A program made the translations under genes and the position numbers. The notes under the pieces were generated by a model. The model was not told the origin of the DNA. It did not search any database and saw nothing but the letters and a program-made list of their open reading frames with translations. From the NCBI RefSeq assembly GCF_013868135.1, contig NZ_JACEMU010000013.1, forward strand, positions 1 through 64,000: 64,000 nucleotides of DNA, read 5' to 3'. Below are positions 52,807 to 61,159 of the stretch, one piece after another; the stretch's first letter is position 1, and each line of letters begins with the position of its first letter. Source of the stretch: Paracoccus sp. S1E-3. Its GTDB lineage: Bacteria; Pseudomonadota; Alphaproteobacteria; Rhodobacterales; Rhodobacteraceae.

Positions 52807-52831
52807 GGAACATTCGGCGCGGTCGGCGGTT
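52807..52831 (+). promoter_or_regulatory. EcfG-type promoter of the ferritin-like gene
   Basis: GGAAC (52807-52811) and GGTT (52828-52831) are 16 bp apart, 49 bp before the ATG at 52881. Confidence 0.78.
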
Positions 52832-52880
52832 CATGGGCCTTGCGAAACCATCGCTTCGACAACCGGGAAGGAGATATCCA

Positions 52881-53384
52881 ATGGCAGACAAACTGCTCGA
52901 CGATCTGTTTCACGAGACCCTGAAGGACATCTATTATGCCGAGCGTCAGCTTCTGAAGGCCTTGAAGAAGATGGCGCGGGCCGCCCAGTCGGATCGGCTG
53001 AAGCAGGCGTTCGAAGATCACCGGGCCGAAACCGAAACCCATGTCGAACGGCTGCAGAAGGTGTTCGAGATCATCGGCAAACCGGCGCGCGGCAAGACCT
53101 GCCAGGCGATCGACGGGATCATCGAGGAAGGCGACGAAGTCGCGTCGGAGTTCAAGGGCACGCCCGCATTGGACGCCGGGCTGATCGCCGCCGCCCAGGC
53201 CGCCGAGCATTACGAGATCGCGCGCTACGGCACCCTGCGTCAATGGGCCACGCAGCTTGGTCTGGACGACGCCGCCGCGCTGCTGGAGGAGACCTTGAAC
53301 GAAGAAGCGGCAGCGGACGAGGTCCTGACCGAGATCGCCGAAAGCGAAGGCAATCAGGAAGCGATGAACGCGAAGGATGGGTAA
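52881..53384 (+). CDS. Ferritin-like DUF892 protein (YciE/YciF family)
   Basis: A 167-residue all-helical protein: LLDDLFHETLKDIYYAERQLLKALKKMARAAQSDRLKQAFEDHRAETETHVERL, then AIDGIIEEGDEV and AAQAAEHYEIARYGTLRQWATQLG. Repeated E-x-x-H pairs (AETETH, AAEHYE) give a ferritin-like di-iron site. YciF-type proteins are stress-induced with poorly known function. AAGGAG precedes the ATG. An EcfG-type promoter controls it. Confidence 0.9.
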   Translation: MADKLLDDLFHETLKDIYYAERQLLKALKKMARAAQSDRLKQAFEDHRAETETHVERLQKVFEIIGKPARGKTCQAIDGIIEEGDEVASEFKGTPALDAGLIAAAQAAEHYEIARYGTLRQWATQLGLDDAAALLEETLNEEAAADEVLTEIAESEGNQEAMNAKDG

Positions 53385-53484
53385 TTTCCGGCCGGACCAT
53401 GGGCGCGCCTGCTATACGGCGTGGGTGCATGGTCCGGCCGCCGGAATGGACATCTGTCGAGGGCGGGTTCGGGGCCGATGACCG

Positions 53485-53958
53485 TCACAGCATCGGCTCC
53501 ACCGCCACGCGCAGCATCGCGCGCGCACGGTTCACGCGGCTTTTGATCGTGCCGATATCGCAATCCAGAATGCGCGCCGCGTCCAGATAGCTTTCACCCA
53601 ACACGCCGACCAGAATGATCGCCTCGCGGTAATGCAGGGGAATCCGCTCCAACGCGGCCCACATGTTGCGGGCCTGCAAATGCCATTCCTGATCGGCCTT
53701 CACCCATGGCACGGTCGAGGCGCAATCCGCCGCTCCGGTGCGCTCGCGAGCGCTTTTACGGCAATTGGTCAGGAAGCGGTTGCGCATGATGGTGAACAGC
53801 CATGCGCGCATATTCGTGCCGGGTTCATAGCGGTGCGCATTCTCGATGGCGCGCAGCAGGGTTTCCTGAACCAGATCCTCGGCCTCTGCGACCGTTCGAC
53901 ATAACGCACGCGAATAAGCCCGAAGTGCGGGGATATGGGCCAATACGTCATCCGACAT
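53485..53958 (-). CDS. ECF sigma factor, EcfG-like general stress sigma factor
   Basis: A 157-residue sigma factor with region 2 (ALRAYSRALCRTVAEAEDLVQETLLRAIENAHRYEPGTNMRAWLFTIMRNRFLT, about residues 10-65) and region 4 (ALERIPLHYREAIILVGVLGESYLDAARILDCDIGTIKSRVNRARAML, about 102-150). The linked small upstream gene resembles the anti-sigma factor NepR, and GGAAC-type promoters surround it, so it is best read as an EcfG-type general stress sigma factor. It has its own EcfG-type promoter, implying self-activation. Confidence 0.85.
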   Translation of the reverse strand: MSDDVLAHIPALRAYSRALCRTVAEAEDLVQETLLRAIENAHRYEPGTNMRAWLFTIMRNRFLTNCRKSARERTGAADCASTVPWVKADQEWHLQARNMWAALERIPLHYREAIILVGVLGESYLDAARILDCDIGTIKSRVNRARAMLRVAVEPML

Positions 53959-53992
53959 AGGTTCAGTCCTCCCGACCAGTGTTCTCTTGGCA

Positions 53993-54017
53993 AACCATGT
54001 GGGCAGTCAGGAGTTCC
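53993..54017 (-). promoter_or_regulatory. EcfG-type promoter of the sigma factor gene
   Basis: On the minus strand GGAAC (54013-54017) and GGTT (53993-53996) are 16 bp apart, between the nepR-like and sigma factor genes and 35 bp before the sigma ATG. Confidence 0.8.
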
Positions 54018-54058
54018 GCATCCAGTCCCTTCATGCAGCAGGCCGGACGCGTCGCGGA

Positions 54059-54241
54059 TCAGCAGGACTCTTCGCTCAAACCGTCATGGGCGATTCGGGC
54101 CTTGTTCAGCGCCGCCTCCAAACGCGCGGCCAATTCCCGCAACTCTTTGGAAACAGGTTCTTTTCTGGTCTGGGCCATCAATTCTGACAATGCTGCGTCC
54201 AGCTCTGATGCGGCAGCGGGGTCACTTTCGTCACTGGGCAT
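54059..54241 (-). CDS. NepR-like anti-sigma factor
   Basis: A 60-residue protein whose central segment LDAALSELMAQTRKEPVSKELRELAARLEAAL fits the NepR pattern of two helices around an EPVS/EPIP turn. In alphaproteobacteria NepR holds EcfG inactive until phosphorylated PhyR displaces it. The ATG at 54241 has GGAGG five bases upstream; another ATG four codons earlier is less well placed. It lies 100 bp upstream of the sigma factor gene. The match is short, so the call is moderate. Confidence 0.65.
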   Translation of the reverse strand: MPSDESDPAAASELDAALSELMAQTRKEPVSKELRELAARLEAALNKARIAHDGLSEESC

Positions 54242-54694
54242 ATGCGCCTCCATGCCGCAATGCTGTTCACTTATATTAACCGAATTTTCTCACGCGACGA
54301 GTATCCTCTTGCCGTTTTTCAGCCCCTTTCTTGCATGAGAGGTTCGAAATTTCGTCACAGTTGCGTGACGCGCGTTCCGTCGGCCTTCGACGGGCACGAG
54401 ACAGGGAAGAAAGACCCGGCGCGGCAATCCCACCACCGACACGGCGGGCAACGAAGACGATGTTGTCACGGGCGGAGTGGAGGAAGTGCATCATTCGCCG
54501 GCGTGGCGTCGGCTCCCCGAACGAATGGTCGCCGCTCCTGCCGCGCGGGGGCGCCACATACAAGCACCTGCGGCGATGGCCGCAGGCCGCCTCGCGCGGA
54601 AGTTTCCGCCTGACGCTGATGGACCCAAAGGGGCTTTTGCCCCCTTTGGTCCGGGTGCTGAACAGATGGACTCGGAACGCGCGGCGCGACTGGG
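54242..54694. other. Gene-free stretch upstream of the nepR-like gene
   Basis: Short open frames here have no recognisable product. The stretch next to nepR (54260-54310) is AT-rich and probably holds its promoter, but no GGAAC is found. In many alphaproteobacteria phyR would sit here; it does not. Confidence 0.5.
54621..54652 (-). terminator. Large hairpin downstream of the small membrane protein gene
   Basis: GGACCCAAAGGGGC and GCCCCCTTTGGTCC pair, with about one bulged position, around a TTTT loop. It lies 43 bp beyond the stop of the minus-strand gene ending at 54695. Confidence 0.55.
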
Positions 54695-54910
54695 TCAATC
54701 GGGCGGCTGTGCGGTTGTGGTTTCGGGCTGCGACGGCGTGATTTCCTCGATCGGCCCGGTCACCTCGCCGGGCATCTCGGGATCGTCGGTTTCGTCGCCG
54801 ACCCACCACAGGAACCCCAGCACCACGAGCACCACAACGATGATCATGCCCAGAATGGGAACGATATGGTTTCGGGCCTGCTTTTCCGGGTCGGTCTGAG
54901 GGGCGGACAT
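54695..54910 (-). CDS. Small single-span membrane protein
   Basis: A 71-residue protein with a short basic N terminus, one membrane helix (IVPILGMIIVVVLVVLGFLWWVG) and an acidic, proline- and threonine-rich tail. No family recognised. GGAGGA precedes the ATG. An EcfG-type promoter lies 46 bp upstream. Confidence 0.75.
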   Translation of the reverse strand: MSAPQTDPEKQARNHIVPILGMIIVVVLVVLGFLWWVGDETDDPEMPGEVTGPIEEITPSQPETTTAQPPD

Positions 54911-54955
54911 GCTCTTTCCTCCTTTGGGATCGCGATGCGGTCGGTGAGGAGAGGC

Positions 54956-54980
54956 AACCGTTTGAGCGGAAAGATGTTCC
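54956..54980 (-). promoter_or_regulatory. EcfG-type promoter of the small membrane protein gene
   Basis: On the minus strand GGAAC (54976-54980) and GGTT (54956-54959) are 16 bp apart, 46 bp before the ATG at 54910. Confidence 0.78.
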
Positions 54981-55157
54981 CGGCATCTTTTGAACCGCGC
55001 CGAAGATCCGATTATGGCGCGCCATGCCCCCCGCGTGTGGGCGCCCTTCCAAAGAACGGCAACCGAAACGGCGGCCGGTCGATACCCGACCGGCCGCCGT
55101 CCCGCGCGGCACCGCAAAGGCTGCGCAAGCTGCGCCTTTGCGGTGCCCCTTTACCGA

Positions 55158-56318
55158 TTACCGCCGATGCAGCCAGAACCGGCCGCTGTCGCGATCCTGT
55201 CCGCCCTTGATCGCGGCGACGAAGGCCACGGCTGCTGCGACAATCGAGGATGCGGCCAGCAGAAACGCCGTCCAGACGGCCGTCTTGCGGGCGGCCTCGG
55301 CGGCGTCGATGGCGGCCTGCTTGGCCTCTTCCAGCCTCGTCTGCGCCTCGGTCTGCAGGCGCTCGGCTTCCGCTCTGGCCTGCGTGGCCAGTTCCTCGGC
55401 CTGTGCGCGGGCCTCGTCCAGCCGCTGCTGCGCCTCGTTGCGGAGCGTGGTGACGGTTTCGACCGCCTGATCGATGCGCTGATTGATCTCCTGCTCGGGC
55501 AGTTCGGTCCGGGCCGCCAGCGCCTGCACCAGATAGGCCCGATCGGCATCGGACAACTCGCCCGTGCGGACGACATTGCCGAAGATGTTGCCAATCTCGC
55601 GGCGGATCGCCTCATTGGAGAAATTGGTGGTGGTGACGCCCGGCTGCGGACGCAGAAGCTGATCGGTCAGATAGTCGATCGGATTCGCCTGAAACCCGCC
55701 GGGAAGCATATTCTGCATGCTGTCGCCCCCGGCGGCCTCACCGGCACCCTGTGCGATACCGCCGATGGCCTGCCCGGCGCCGCTGATCGCGCCACCGGCA
55801 ACCTGACCCGCGCCGCTGACCACGCCGCCCACGACCTGACCCGTTCCCTGCAGCGCGCCCCCGACGGCGGATCCGCCGGCTTCGGCAAGGGATGCGGCGG
55901 TATTGCCGACCGTGCGCAGGCCGCTGGTCGCGACCATGACCGTCAGCAAGGTCGCCAGAAGCGTGCCGACCGCCCAGACGGTCAGACCATGCGTGCCGTC
56001 GCGCGCGACGGTCTCATCCGTGCTGATCCCCGATGCCGGGGTGCGCATGCGCCCGGCGACATAACCGCCGAGCGCATAGGCCAGAAGCATTCCCAGAAAC
56101 GCGAACAGTGCGATCAGAGTGCCCATGAAACCGCCGCCTTGCTGTCCCGGCTCGGCCGAGATCGCGCCAAGGCCCAGCGCCGTGGTGAACCCGGTCAGGA
56201 CTACCGTGACCCCGGCGGCAATCGCGGCGCCCGCAAAGACCGCGGGCCAGTCCATGACCCTGCGCGGCCTATCCTCGACATCCGGCGTATCAACCAGAAG
56301 GACTTCAGTATCGGTCAT
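55158..56318 (-). CDS. Membrane protein with glycine-rich region and coiled coil
   Basis: A 386-residue protein. Three membrane helices occupy about residues 25-135 (FAGAAIAAGVTVVLTGF, GTLIALFAFLGMLLAYALGGYVAG, LTVWAVGTLLATLLTVMVA). A glycine-rich repeat region follows (about 150-195, repeated GxGQxxGG units), then a long alanine/glutamate coiled coil (about 280-350, AQAEELATQARAEAERLQTEAQ) and a final helix. The family is unknown to me. It may tie the envelope to stress responses; it has an EcfG-type promoter 109 bp upstream. Confidence 0.8.
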   Translation of the reverse strand: MTDTEVLLVDTPDVEDRPRRVMDWPAVFAGAAIAAGVTVVLTGFTTALGLGAISAEPGQQGGGFMGTLIALFAFLGMLLAYALGGYVAGRMRTPASGISTDETVARDGTHGLTVWAVGTLLATLLTVMVATSGLRTVGNTAASLAEAGGSAVGGALQGTGQVVGGVVSGAGQVAGGAISGAGQAIGGIAQGAGEAAGGDSMQNMLPGGFQANPIDYLTDQLLRPQPGVTTTNFSNEAIRREIGNIFGNVVRTGELSDADRAYLVQALAARTELPEQEINQRIDQAVETVTTLRNEAQQRLDEARAQAEELATQARAEAERLQTEAQTRLEEAKQAAIDAAEAARKTAVWTAFLLAASSIVAAAVAFVAAIKGGQDRDSGRFWLHRR

Positions 56319-56426
56319 GAGAATCTCCTTTCCTTCGACAAATTGGTCGGCGTGCCCGCCTGCGAAGCGGTTCTGTCGCGGGAATACCGAGCGACGCGCG
56401 GGTCCATCGTTTTCCCGAAAGCTGAA

Positions 56427-56451
56427 AACCGCGAGGTCGCGATTTTGTTCC
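56427..56451 (-). promoter_or_regulatory. EcfG-type promoter of the coiled-coil membrane protein gene
   Basis: On the minus strand GGAAC (56447-56451) and GGTT (56427-56430) are 16 bp apart. The distance to the ATG (109 bp) is longer than for the other sites, so a long leader or another start is possible. Confidence 0.7.
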
Positions 56452-56993
56452 AGAGTATCAGTGGATACCGACGCATCTGCCGATGCGGCGCATGCGGGCA
56501 GCCGGAGGATCCTCGTCTTGCGAGGATACCGGCAAGGGCATCGCCGGGGCGCAGAAGGACGCGATTATTGAACTCGACCATATCGCGAGCAGGCATCAGC
56601 AAGCAGGGTCGAAGACCCCGATGCTGGCCGCGCTTCTCACCTTCTCAGACATGTCGTCAGCGCATGCGAGCGGGCGCATTCAGATTGCCGCGCTGCGGTC
56701 ATCGGCCTGCCTCGTCAACCGACGGCTGCCCCTCGGCGCAAGAACCATGTCATCGGGGATAAATCGACCTTCCAGCGGGGCGTGCTTCGCGCGGGCTGGG
56801 TCTGCCTGTGGTGACATGCTGGAAACGGTCGTGCACTCGTCCCGCCGGAAGATTCGCCCGTTCCTGACGGCGCCACATCAGCGCGCGCCTATGAGCCGCG
56901 TTGGAAATTCCAGGTCCGGCTGTCCGAAATCGCAAGGGAAATGCAGATGGACCGACCCGGCGCCACGGCAAGGCAGTTCTCCGGCAGGACAGG
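56452..56993. other. Region without a recognised gene between stress island and sugar operon
   Basis: A plus-strand open frame of 189 codons (56483-57052) runs through here but has irregular composition, no domain, no ribosome site and overlaps the end of the SDR gene, so I do not call it. Nothing else is recognised. Confidence 0.5.
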
Positions 56994-57767
56994 TCACGGA
57001 TGCTGCAACACACTCAATCCGCCATCCACGATCAGCGTCGCCGCGTTCATGAACGGGCATTCGTCCGAGATCATGAACACCGCCGCCATGGCGATCTCGG
57101 ACGGCTGGGCGATGCGGCCGCCGGGATGCAGCGCCATGGTATCGGCGCGGGCCTGAACCGGATCGGGGAAGCTGTTCCACCAGTCGACATTCTTCTGGGT
57201 CTCGACATAGCCCGGTGCAAGCGCGTTCACCCGCACCCCCTGCCCGGCATATTCCAGCGCCAGCGCCTTGGTCAGCCCGATCAGCGCGTGCTTGGCCAAG
57301 GGATAGGGAAAGGTATGCGGAATGATGGTGAAACTGTGGGTCGAGGCGATGTTCAGGACCGACCCGCCCCCGGCCGCGATCATGCCGGGCAGCGCGGCCT
57401 TGCAGCAGTTCCAGGCGCCTTTCAGGTTCACGTCGAAGGTGCGCCGCCATTCCTCGTCGGTGGTTTCCAGCGGCGTGTTGAAGACGTTGATCCCGGCATT
57501 GTTGATCAGCCCGTTGACCGGACCGATCTGGCGTTCGGCGTCCGCCATCGCCGCCTGCACCCCGGCCGCGTCCGAGATGTCGCCGGCGGCGAAGGCGACG
57601 CGCGGGCCGGCCCCCAATTCATCCACAGTCCGTTTCAGGAAGTCGCCGTCCATGTCCAGCAGGAACAGCGAGGCACCTTCCTTCAGGCAGGCTTCGGCGA
57701 TGGCCCGGCCGATGCCCTGCGCCGCGCCGGTCAGGAAAATGCGTTTGCCGTTCAGACGGTCGGTCAT
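56994..57767 (-). CDS. SDR family sugar dehydrogenase (probable aldose 1-dehydrogenase)
   Basis: A 257-residue short-chain dehydrogenase. The cofactor motif TGAAQGIG is at residues 13-20, NNAGINVF follows, the catalytic YPLAK is in HTFPYPLAKHALIGLTKALALEY, and VDGGLSVLQHP closes the protein. Its place after a mutarotase gene in an AraFGH operon, divergent from dgoD, suggests oxidation of D-galactose or L-arabinose at C1 to the lactone. A role in another sugar acid step is possible. Confidence 0.78.
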   Translation of the reverse strand: MTDRLNGKRIFLTGAAQGIGRAIAEACLKEGASLFLLDMDGDFLKRTVDELGAGPRVAFAAGDISDAAGVQAAMADAERQIGPVNGLINNAGINVFNTPLETTDEEWRRTFDVNLKGAWNCCKAALPGMIAAGGGSVLNIASTHSFTIIPHTFPYPLAKHALIGLTKALALEYAGQGVRVNALAPGYVETQKNVDWWNSFPDPVQARADTMALHPGGRIAQPSEIAMAAVFMISDECPFMNAATLIVDGGLSVLQHP

Positions 57768-58633
57768 GGCCGAGACTCCGAATTGTGAATGGTGAGGGTC
57801 ATCGTCCCGCCAAGGCTCTCGCCGGGACGCAGCGGGCGCATTCCCGGCTGGCCGGGCATATTGAGGGCGTTGGGCAGATGCGACATCGGCTCCAGACAGA
57901 AGAAGCTGCGATCCTCGGCGGGGGCGTAGACCATCAGCGCGCCGAACAGCGGATCGGCCTGCATCTGAACCTCCAGCCCTCGCGCCGGCAAGTGGATCGC
58001 GGCCACACCGTCCCAGCCGTCATAGGCGTTGTTCAGCGTCCAGTGGGGCAACCCGCGCGGCTCGCGGAAATCGGCCTCCGGCGGCGGCGTCTCGCGGGCG
58101 ACCGGCAGATGATCCGGACCGGCCCTCCACCATTCGGACGCGCCAAAGCGGATCTCGGCACCGTCGCGCGGGAAATAGGGATGAAAGCCCAGACCAAAGG
58201 AAAGCGTGACCGCGCCCTGATTGGTGACATTCAGCGTCAGCGACAGCTGATCGTTCGACAGGGCAATATGCTGCTCGGCCCGGTATCGATAGGGATCGGC
58301 GCCCTCGTGCTGAAAGGCCATCGAAGCCGCGTCGGTGCCGTGATCCGTCAGCGACCAGCGACCCTGCCAGCCGTCACCATGCAGATAAAGCGGCTCGTCC
58401 CGGTTGGGTCGCAGGGCGTAGTCCTGCCCGGCAAAGGTGAAGCGATTGCCGCCGACCCGGTTGCACAGCGGCACAAGGGGAAAGCAGGCGCTGACTCTCG
58501 GATCCTCGCCGCTGCCGGTGCGGCCGCGTAGGAACGGTCTACCGCCGCGGGTTTCCCCGAAGGTCAGCACACCGCCCTGCAGGTCGATGCCGACCCGCAG
58601 CCAGTCGTTTTCCAGAACCAGCGCCTGTCCCAT
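57764..58633 (-). CDS. Aldose 1-epimerase (mutarotase) family protein
   Basis: A 289-residue GalM-like protein. The sugar-binding blocks are PLVPLCNRVGGNRFTFAGQDYAL (Asn and Arg), LHGDGWQGRW (His), LGFHPYFPR (catalytic His) and FFCLEPMSHLPNAL (catalytic Glu). It interconverts aldose anomers, which would supply the right anomer to the dehydrogenase encoded next. It overlaps that gene by 4 bp and the permease gene by 1 bp. Confidence 0.88.
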   Translation of the reverse strand: MGQALVLENDWLRVGIDLQGGVLTFGETRGGRPFLRGRTGSGEDPRVSACFPLVPLCNRVGGNRFTFAGQDYALRPNRDEPLYLHGDGWQGRWSLTDHGTDAASMAFQHEGADPYRYRAEQHIALSNDQLSLTLNVTNQGAVTLSFGLGFHPYFPRDGAEIRFGASEWWRAGPDHLPVARETPPPEADFREPRGLPHWTLNNAYDGWDGVAAIHLPARGLEVQMQADPLFGALMVYAPAEDRSFFCLEPMSHLPNALNMPGQPGMRPLRPGESLGGTMTLTIHNSESRP

Positions 58634-59574
58634 CAGCGCCGCCCCAGGGCGCGCGAGCGCAGGTTATCCAGCAGCACCGCCAAGAGCAGGATCACGCCAC
58701 GCACGATATACTGGTAGAAGGCCGGGATGTTCAGCAGGTTCATCGCGTTTTCGGCGATGCCCATGATCATCACGCCGACGATCACCCCGGTCATCGTCGC
58801 CCGGCCGCCGGCCAGCGAGACGCCGCCCAGCACGCAGGCCGAGATCACCGACAGTTCCAGCCCGACTGCGGCGTTGGGTTGCCCCGAGGTGATGCGCGAG
58901 GCCAGCAGGATGCCGGCGATGGCGCAGACCAGCCCCTGCAGCGCGAAGATATAGATGCGGGTGCGGTCGACCTTGACGCCGGCCAGCCGCGAGGCCTCGG
59001 GGTTGCCGCCGATGGCCAGCACGTTCTTGCCGAAGACGGTGTGGTTCAGGATAAAGCCGAAGATGACGAACAGCGCGACCATCACCCAGATCGGGGTCGG
59101 GATGGTCAGGAATTTCGACAGCGCGATGTTGAAGAAGGCCGGATCGTTGATGCCGACCGCCCGCCCGTCCGACGAGATCAGCGCCAGACCGCGCACGATC
59201 TGCATGGTCGCCAGCGTGGTGATCAGCGCGTTGATGTGGAACTTCGCGATCACGAAGCCGTTCAGCCAGCCGACGACGGTGCCCGCGGCCAGGGCCGCCG
59301 CGATGCCGAGAAGGATCGAGCCGCTGCCGTTCGAGACCATCACCGCCACCATGCCGGTGAAGGCCACGGTCGAGCCGACCGACAGGTCGAAATCGCGCGC
59401 GGCCAGGCACAGCATCATGGTGCAGGCGACGATGCCGACCGTCACCACCGATTGCAGCAGCCCGAGCATGTTGCGCTCGGTCAGGAAATTCGGCACGAAA
59501 ATCGCGACGAGGGCGAAGGCCACCACGAAGATGACCAGCAAACCCTGTTCGCCAAGAAGCAGTTTTTTCATCAC
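58633..59574 (-). CDS. araH: AraH-type sugar ABC transporter permease
   Basis: A 313-residue CUT2 permease with about ten membrane segments. Blocks such as FVPNFLTERNMLGLLQSVVTVGIVACTMMLCLAARDFDLSVGSTVAFTGMVA and GGVSLAGGRATMTGVIVG match AraH more than RbsC. With AraF and AraG encoded upstream it forms an L-arabinose-type importer, a kind that can also carry D-galactose. Confidence 0.87.
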   Translation of the reverse strand: MMKKLLLGEQGLLVIFVVAFALVAIFVPNFLTERNMLGLLQSVVTVGIVACTMMLCLAARDFDLSVGSTVAFTGMVAVMVSNGSGSILLGIAAALAAGTVVGWLNGFVIAKFHINALITTLATMQIVRGLALISSDGRAVGINDPAFFNIALSKFLTIPTPIWVMVALFVIFGFILNHTVFGKNVLAIGGNPEASRLAGVKVDRTRIYIFALQGLVCAIAGILLASRITSGQPNAAVGLELSVISACVLGGVSLAGGRATMTGVIVGVMIMGIAENAMNLLNIPAFYQYIVRGVILLLAVLLDNLRSRALGRR

Positions 59575-59583
59575 TCGGTATCC

Positions 59584-61098
59584 TTACGAAAGGGTCATGG
59601 ATTGGGGGACGGCTTTGTCGGGCAGCGCCGCGGCGAGGATCTGGTTTTCGCGGAAATCGTCGCGCGCCACCTCGGCATTGATGCGGCCTTCGCACATCAC
59701 CATCAGCCGGTCGCAGATGCCCATCACCTCGGGCAGTTCGGACGAAACGACGACGATCGCCATGCCGTCCTCGGCCAGTTGATACAGTAGGTCGTAGATT
59801 TCGGATTTCGCGCCCACGTCGATGCCGCGCGTGGGCTCATCGATGATCAGCACCCGGATGCCCTGTTCGGACAGCCAGCGGCCCAGAATGACCTTCTGCT
59901 GGTTGCCGCCCGACAGGTTGATGATGTCCTGATGGCGCGAGGGCGTGCGCACCCGCAGCTTCTTGATATAGGTCTCGGCGGTCTCGACCTCCTTCGCGCG
60001 GTTCAGGATGCCCGCGTGCGCGCTGTGGCGGCGCGAGGAGATGTTGATGTTCTCGGCGATCGACCGGCCCTGAATGATGCCGTCATGCTTGCGGTCCTCG
60101 GTGCACAGAACCAACCCGGCGCGGATCATGCCATGCGGGTCGTCCGCCGCGACCGTTGCGCCGTCCAGCGTCAGGACGCCGGTATGGCGCGGATCGGCGC
60201 CATAGATCAGCCGCATCAGCTCCGATCGGCCGGCGCCGATCAGGCCGAAGAAGCCCAGGATCTCGCCCGCGCGGACCTCGAAACTGGCCGGCGCCTTCAG
60301 CCGGCTGCCCGACAGGTTCTCGACCTTCAGCCGGACATTGCCCTGCACGCGCGGGCGATAGCCCCAGATGTCGCTGATCTCGCGCCCGACCATCTCGGCC
60401 ACGATCTGTTCGCGGGTCAGCCCTTCCATGCTGGGATGATGGGCGGCCATCCTGCCGTCGCGCAGCACCGTCATGCTGTCGCAAAGACGGAAGATTTCAT
60501 CCATCCGGTGCGAGACGTAAAGGATCACCTTCCCCTCGGCCCGCAGCTTGTCGATCATTTTGAACAGCACCTCGCTTTCATGCGAGGACAGCGACGAGGT
60601 CGGCTCATCCAGCGCGATCACGCGGGCATCCAGCATCACCGCCTTGGCGATCTCCACCATCTGGCGTTCGCCGATGGACAGGGATTTCACCTTGCGGCGC
60701 GGATCGACTTCGATGCCGGCCGATTTCAGCCGCGCCGAAACCTCGTCGATCATCCGCCGGCGCGAGATCACGCCGGAAGTCGCGGGAAAGCGCCCCAGCG
60801 TCAGGTTCTCGGCCACCGTCAGTTCGGGAACCAGTTGCAGTTCCTGATGGATGACGATGACACCATTGTCAAAGGCATCGCCGGTCGAGGCGTATTTCTG
60901 TTCCTGCCCGTCGATGCTGATGCGCCCCTCATTGGCGTGAAGATCGCCCGACAGGATCTTGATGAGCGTGGATTTTCCGGCCCCGTTCTCGCCCATCAGG
61001 CCGTGAACCGCGCCCTTCTCGACGCCGAAGCTGACATCGGACAGCGCCTTCACGCCCGGATAGGTCTTGGTAATGCCGGTGAATTCAAGATAGGCCAT
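59584..61098 (-). CDS. araG: AraG-type sugar ABC transporter ATP-binding protein
   Basis: A 504-residue tandem ATPase. Domain 1 has Walker A GENGAGKST (about residues 37-45), signature LSIGERQMVEIAKAV and VIALDEPTSSLSSHE; domain 2 has GLIGAGRSEL in place of a full Walker A, signature LSGGNQQKVILGRWLSEQ and VLIIDEPTRGIDVGAKSEIYDLLYQL. The degenerate second Walker A is normal for RbsA/AraG proteins. It starts after the binding-protein gene and a hairpin. Confidence 0.9.
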   Translation of the reverse strand: MAYLEFTGITKTYPGVKALSDVSFGVEKGAVHGLMGENGAGKSTLIKILSGDLHANEGRISIDGQEQKYASTGDAFDNGVIVIHQELQLVPELTVAENLTLGRFPATSGVISRRRMIDEVSARLKSAGIEVDPRRKVKSLSIGERQMVEIAKAVMLDARVIALDEPTSSLSSHESEVLFKMIDKLRAEGKVILYVSHRMDEIFRLCDSMTVLRDGRMAAHHPSMEGLTREQIVAEMVGREISDIWGYRPRVQGNVRLKVENLSGSRLKAPASFEVRAGEILGFFGLIGAGRSELMRLIYGADPRHTGVLTLDGATVAADDPHGMIRAGLVLCTEDRKHDGIIQGRSIAENINISSRRHSAHAGILNRAKEVETAETYIKKLRVRTPSRHQDIINLSGGNQQKVILGRWLSEQGIRVLIIDEPTRGIDVGAKSEIYDLLYQLAEDGMAIVVVSSELPEVMGICDRLMVMCEGRINAEVARDDFRENQILAAALPDKAVPQSMTLS

Positions 61099-61125
61099 GG
61101 CTCCCCCCGCCGATGCCGGTTGCGC

Positions 61126-61153
61126 GCGGGGGCGACACGATCGCCGCCCCCGC
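61126..61153 (-). terminator. Intercistronic hairpin after araF
   Basis: GCGGGGGCG and CGCCCCCGC form a perfect 9 bp stem with a 10-base loop in the 61 bp gap between araF and araG. Like the hairpins after the other binding-protein genes, it may favour extra binding protein. Confidence 0.5.
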
Positions 61154-61159
61154 CGGAGA

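Noticed and set aside
56483..57052. A 189-codon plus-strand frame after the stress island
   Set aside because: No domain, no ribosome site, overlap with the SDR gene and irregular composition.
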